A stretch of 64,000 nucleotides of DNA from Parapristionchus giblindavisi (Eukaryota > Nematoda > Chromadorea > Rhabditida > Diplogasteridae), in contig CALSFV010000362.1 in assembly GCA_943737045.1 (NCBI GenBank), forward strand, positions 1 to 64,000, given 5' to 3'. The notes under the pieces were generated by a model. The model searched no databases. It was not told the DNA's origin and saw only the letters and a program-made list of their open reading frames with translations. This document shows positions 60,346-64,000 of the stretch, in pieces (positions within the stretch are counted from its first letter, which is position 1; each line of letters begins with the position of its first letter). A program made the position numbers and the translations under genes.

Positions 60346-60489
60346 GTTGGTATCATAAGTGCGCGGCAGTGTCGCTAGACGATTTAGTCAAAATTCACTC
60401 AAAATTCATTCACAAATGAATTCTTTGTGTCGCACCTCCCGATTTTGACGTCCGACCACCCAAATTTAATTTCCAGCGACAATGGTTGC

Positions 60490-62260
60490 CAACGTGGTTG
60501 GTATGAGCTCTAGTCGACATTACTGTAGCTCTGAGCTCTAGTCGGCATTACTCTAGGGGTTACTGTAGTTATGAGCTTTAGTAGTAATTACCATATGTCT
60601 CAGCTCTAATGGGGGATTACTGTAGCTCTGAGCTGTAATGGGATTACTGTAGCTCTGATATTTCGATCGTAACAAAGAAGAAACGAAGCACGAAAAAGTT
60701 ATATTTAAGTAGATCTTGGGATACTGTAGGAATTACTGAGGATTCTGTAGATATCGATACATCAGTTGAACATCATATTATTTCTAGTGATCAGTCGACC
60801 GCCTCAGCCTCTTCGCCATCTCCCAGCAGTCAATCTATAGAGGAAACGTGGTATGAGTTCTATTGGGGATTACGGTAGTCTGAGCTATAGTGGGATTACT
60901 GTAGCTCAAAGTTTTAGTGGAGAATACTGTATGTTTTGAGGTCCAATGGGAATACTGTAGATAAAACATTTTCGTTTGACCATAATGTGGGTGAGCATTT
61001 TTTGTCGATGCGGTCAGTTGTGAGACTTGAAACCATTTAAGAATATGCGGGTGATCGAGATTAGTAAGAATCACCCCATGTCGGGTCAGTTCCGAGCACG
61101 TAGGATGCGGGGTGAAAATGTATGCTGTAGATCTGAGCTCTAGTGAGATTTCTGTTGGTATGAGTTTTAGTGGAGATTTTATAGGTCTAAGCTCTAGTGG
61201 AGATTACTGTAGTTTTGAGCTATAGTGGTTTTACTGTTGGTATGAGCTCTAGTAGGTATTACTGTAGGTATGTGATCTATTGGGGATTACTGTAACTATG
61301 GGCTGCAGTGGAGACTACTATAGATCTAAGATCTAGTCGGCATTACTGTATATCAGAGCTGTAATGGGAGTACTGTTGGTTTGAAATCTAGTGGGGATTA
61401 CTGTAGCTCTGAGCTGTAGTGGAGATTACTGTAGGTCTGAGGTATAATGGGATTACTGTAGGTCTGACTTCTAGTTTGGCTACTGTTACAGTTACAGTTC
61501 AGACCTACAGTAATCTCCACTAGAGCCATACTAGGAATAATTAAGATTACTGTAAATTTCGATCGGAAGAAATAAAAAAACGAAGCACGACAAGTTATAT
61601 GTAAATAGATCTCAGGATACTGTAGAAATTGCTGAGGATACTGTTGGTATGAGCTTTATTTGGGATTACTGTAGCTCTGAGCTGTAATGGGAGTACTGTT
61701 GGTATGAGCTCCAGTGGGGATTATTGTAGGTTTAAGGTCTAGTGGGGATTATTACACCAGAGAGCTCTAGTTACTGTTGGTATCAGAAGTGGGTGGTATT
61801 GTCGCTAGCGATAAGACTAGCCCGATTTAGTCAAAATTCACTCAAAAATTCATTCACAAGTAAAATCACCCCCGATTTTGACGTCAGACCACCCGAATTT
61901 AATTTCCATCGGCACCGGTTGCCAACGTACTTGGTATGAGCTTTAGTGGAGAATGCTGTAGCTCTGAGCTCTAGTCGGCATTACTGTAGGTATTACTGTA
62001 GGTTTTAGCAGTAGTGTAGATTACTGTACGGCTGAGCTCTACTCCGCAATTTTAGTGTGGCCAATAAGTGCCTAAAATTTGTCTACAAGACAATTTAGGG
62101 TCTATTATTGGCCCCACCTCGAAACAAATTAAGGGCCAACCACCAAATTATTGGCTCAATTTAAAAAGTGGGGCTTGTTTTGTAGCCAAATTTTAGGCTC
62201 AACTTCGACCCACTAAAATTGCGGAGTAGTGGGATACTGTAGGTCTGAGTTCTAGTGGGA
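60490..62260 (+). repeat. Degenerate GAGCTCTAG/GATTACTGTAG array, right block
   Basis: Continuation of the 28-base degenerate repeat with variants (GAGCTGTAATGGG, GGTATGAGCTCTAGT). It includes one inverted stretch (61490-61530) and holds short islands of other sequence: an exon-like duplicate (60765-60850), a dispersed repeat (61780-61935) and a palindrome of TTGGC/GCCAA type around 62060-62225. Confidence 0.75.
62040..62225. mobile_element. Small inverted-repeat element with TCCGCAATTTTAGTG ends
   Basis: ACTCCGCAATTTTAGTG at the left is the inverse of CACTAAAATTGCGGAGT at the right (62209-62226). The interior also has inverse matches (TTGGCC, AATTTAGG). Probably a MITE within the array. Confidence 0.6.
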
Positions 62261-62369
62261 CTACTGTTACATTTTCTACTATGAATAATTGAGATTACTA
62301 GATCTCGTGATAGTGTAGGGATGACTGAGAATCTGTAGATATCGACACATTATTTGAACATCATTTTCT

Positions 62370-62518
62370 TTCCAGTGATCAGTCGACCACCTCATTCTCT
62401 TCGTCCAATCCCAGTCGATATCTACGGACGACAAACAAGCAGGACCTTCTGGACTCTTCGACATACAAATTGAAGATATTATATTTGATTCGTCCACGGG
62501 AATGAAGTACCCGTTGTA
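62370..62518 (+). pseudogene. Exon-like terminal segment, duplicated in part at 60790-60850
   Basis: After TTTCCAG, one frame reads DHLILFVQSQSISTDDKQAG and then PSGLFDIQIEDIIF to a TAA at about 62518. The intron end and start of this segment are duplicated at about 60765-60850 (same GATCAGTCGACC start). The two copies favour different frames, so I cannot assign a model. It may be the 3' end of the decayed gene at 54-55.8 kb. Confidence 0.35.
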
Positions 62519-62669
62519 ATTGTTAATTTTTTCTGCTCCATGTATTTTTTCGTTAACGTGTACATATTTTCATTGTCTCGTCGTTCCTCGTTGTGCCTGT
62601 ACATATTGCTAGTTTTGTTCGTTGTTACCTCATTAAGAAACAAATAAATCCTTGAGAAGTGAGAGGTAC

Positions 62670-62830
62670 AAATTCCTGCTAGGCTACCGGGAACCCGGTA
62701 GCGTTTCCTACCAGGAACCTGCTAAGCGGCGCATTTCCTACCAGGAACCCGCTAAATTTCCTACCAGGAACCTTAGCCGTGGCCTGGTAGGAAAATTAGC
62801 AGGTTCCTGGCAGGAAAAAAATACCAGAGA
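62670..62830. repeat. TTTCCTACCAGGAAC repeat cluster, copy 2
   Basis: Dense cluster of direct and inverted TCCTACCAGGAACCTGCTA units; same family as 51405-51545. Confidence 0.65.
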
Positions 62831-63027
62831 ACGTCACTGGGACAGAGGAGCACCACATCAGACCGGAGTATCAATGGTAGATTTCGCCCTTGGACTGTAA
62901 AAGAGAATGCTCGAGGAGGTTCATCAAGGAGTCGGAATCGGTCAACTTTCGGAATCATTCAAGGAATACGAGAAGGCACCGAAGCATCCGAGACCAATAG
63001 GCATTTCGCATTCGGAAGAGTGCCCCA

Positions 63028-63514
63028 CAGGGTGGGTGGAAAAATTTCCCGTTACCGATTTTTGACCGGTTTTACCGGGCCTGTTTCTCATCGGTAATTA
63101 CCGAAATTTACACTAGATATTCTGCGTTATTTTTGGTAACATCACGTTCGATATCTCGAGAAATTGCCCGTAACCGAATTCGATTTTACGTCTCGACCGC
63201 CAGTTACTCTCTCAATAAATAACAGTTGCCAAATATGTATTAATAGAACAGAATAAATTGAAATATTTTTTGTTGTAACTACGGTCAAAGTAATAACAAA
63301 TTAGTTCATTTATAGTGTCAGGCACGATATCGCAGTTCTGATGAAATGAGTAAACGTAGAACTAAACGTAGCAGAAAAAAATTACAATTTTTCGCAGTTT
63401 TACAGGGTTTTCAGAGTTTTACCCTTTTTACCTTTTTACCGATTTTTTGCCGGTCTTTTAGACCGGTAATTTACCGTTACCGATTTTTTTACCACCTTTT
63501 TCCGCCCAACCCTT
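63028..63514. mobile_element. hAT-like MITE with GTGCCCCA duplication
   Basis: Ends CAGGGTGGGTGGAAAAA and TTTTTCCGCCCAACCCTT are inverse copies. GTGCCCCA flanks both sides (63020-63027 and 63515-63522). The interior is rich in TTACCGATTTTT and inverse copies. No coding content. Caution: GTGCCCCATACGACTCTGT recurs at about 63948. Confidence 0.65.
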
Positions 63515-63522
63515 GTGCCCCA

Positions 63523-63936
63523 TACGACTCTGTTGCCAAGCAGATAGTGGTCGATCAATTTGAGGAATTCTACGCAGCCAGGAACAAGCTGAGAGCAGAA
63601 GAAGTCGAGAAGAGAATGAAGGCCAGAACGGATATCATGCCCGCTAACCGAATGTCACACGATTAGATCAAGAACTGCATTCGGAATCTGCTAGCGAAGA
63701 AGAAGGAGGAGACAGGGAAGAAGCTGAAAAGAACCACAAGAGCAAAGAGAGATGTGGTACTGGATATGGATTTCATGAACAACTGGGAGAAGGAATATGA
63801 GGAGGGGGGAGGAATTGAGGATGAAGTGAAAGTACATAAGGATGATCTGACTATCTCCTCCGATGCAATCCACAACTGGATGAAAAGCGAGATGAACACT
63901 TTGTTCACGAATGAGGCCCCTGACTTGTCTACATGA
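63523..63936 (+). CDS. Unrecognised Lys/Glu-rich coding fragment
   Basis: The frame from after the MITE reads YDSVAKQIVVDQFEEFYAAR, then KLRAEEVEKRMKARTDIMPA, meets TAG at about 63664-63666, and continues in the same frame to EAPDLST before a stop at 63934-63936 (NNWEKEYEEGGG, ISSDAIHNWMKSEMNTLF). It looks like coding sequence of a repeat-borne or element-borne gene with an internal stop. No family recognised. Confidence 0.35.
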
Positions 63937-64000
63937 TGTAAACCCCTGTGCCCCATACGACTCTGTAGACTACATCCCTCGTTTTCGATCAGTGATGTTG

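Overview
This window is nuclear DNA from a nematode, most likely a rhabditid. Every recognisable gene is split by short GT-AG introns. The Tim10 protein has a strongly Caenorhabditis-like character. The mobile elements include Tc4/Tc5-like elements that duplicate a TNA trinucleotide, Tc1-type foldback elements and hAT-like short elements with 8-bp duplications. I cannot name the species from the sequence alone.

Gene-rich part (about 6.7-44 kb). An unrecognised single-span membrane protein (minus, 6737-9206) is divergent from a TM2D1-like membrane protein (plus, 9512-11584). The mitochondrial chaperone Tim10 (plus, 11935-13032) follows in the same direction, about 350 bases downstream, with an acceptor-like site right before its ATG, so an operon with trans-splicing is possible. 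On the minus strand lie, in transcription order, an AAMP-like WD40 protein (30085 to 17352) and then two tandem paralogues of the TFIIA small (gamma) subunit (16842-15626 and 14739-13894). Enhancer of Polycomb (plus, 30542-43864, 17 coding exons, 1,030 residues) is divergent from AAMP across a 457-base, relatively GC-rich gap. I rebuilt these models exon by exon; all reading phases agree.

Large introns. One 7.3-kb AAMP intron carries a complete 2.7-kb Tc5-like transposon (22041-24737), with a spliced pogo/CENP-B-type transposase and tRNA-like Pol III boxes inside both terminal repeats. A 7-kb EPC intron is mostly polypurine/polypyrimidine sequence.

Repeat-rich flanks. The left flank (1-6.7 kb) has a 2.2-kb foldback element with arms of about 1 kb and TTAA ends, a small hairpin element, a long (CCCTCT)n tract and a tRNA-like sequence. 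The right flank (44-64 kb) has a 39-bp minisatellite split by a hAT-like insertion with an exact 8-bp duplication, a Tc4-like foldback element, a Tc1-type foldback element with a nested hAT-like element, remnants of hAT and mariner transposases, and a long degenerate array built on GAGCTCTAG/GATTACTGTAG. One small consistent but unrecognised gene (52302-53178) and a scatter of exon-like pieces lie among these repeats.

Across the genes, an unexpected number of 5' splice sites read GTACGGTA or GTATACGGTA instead of GTAAGT. The same TACGGTA/TACTGTA word is spread through introns and repeats. This is the most interesting unexplained signal in the window.
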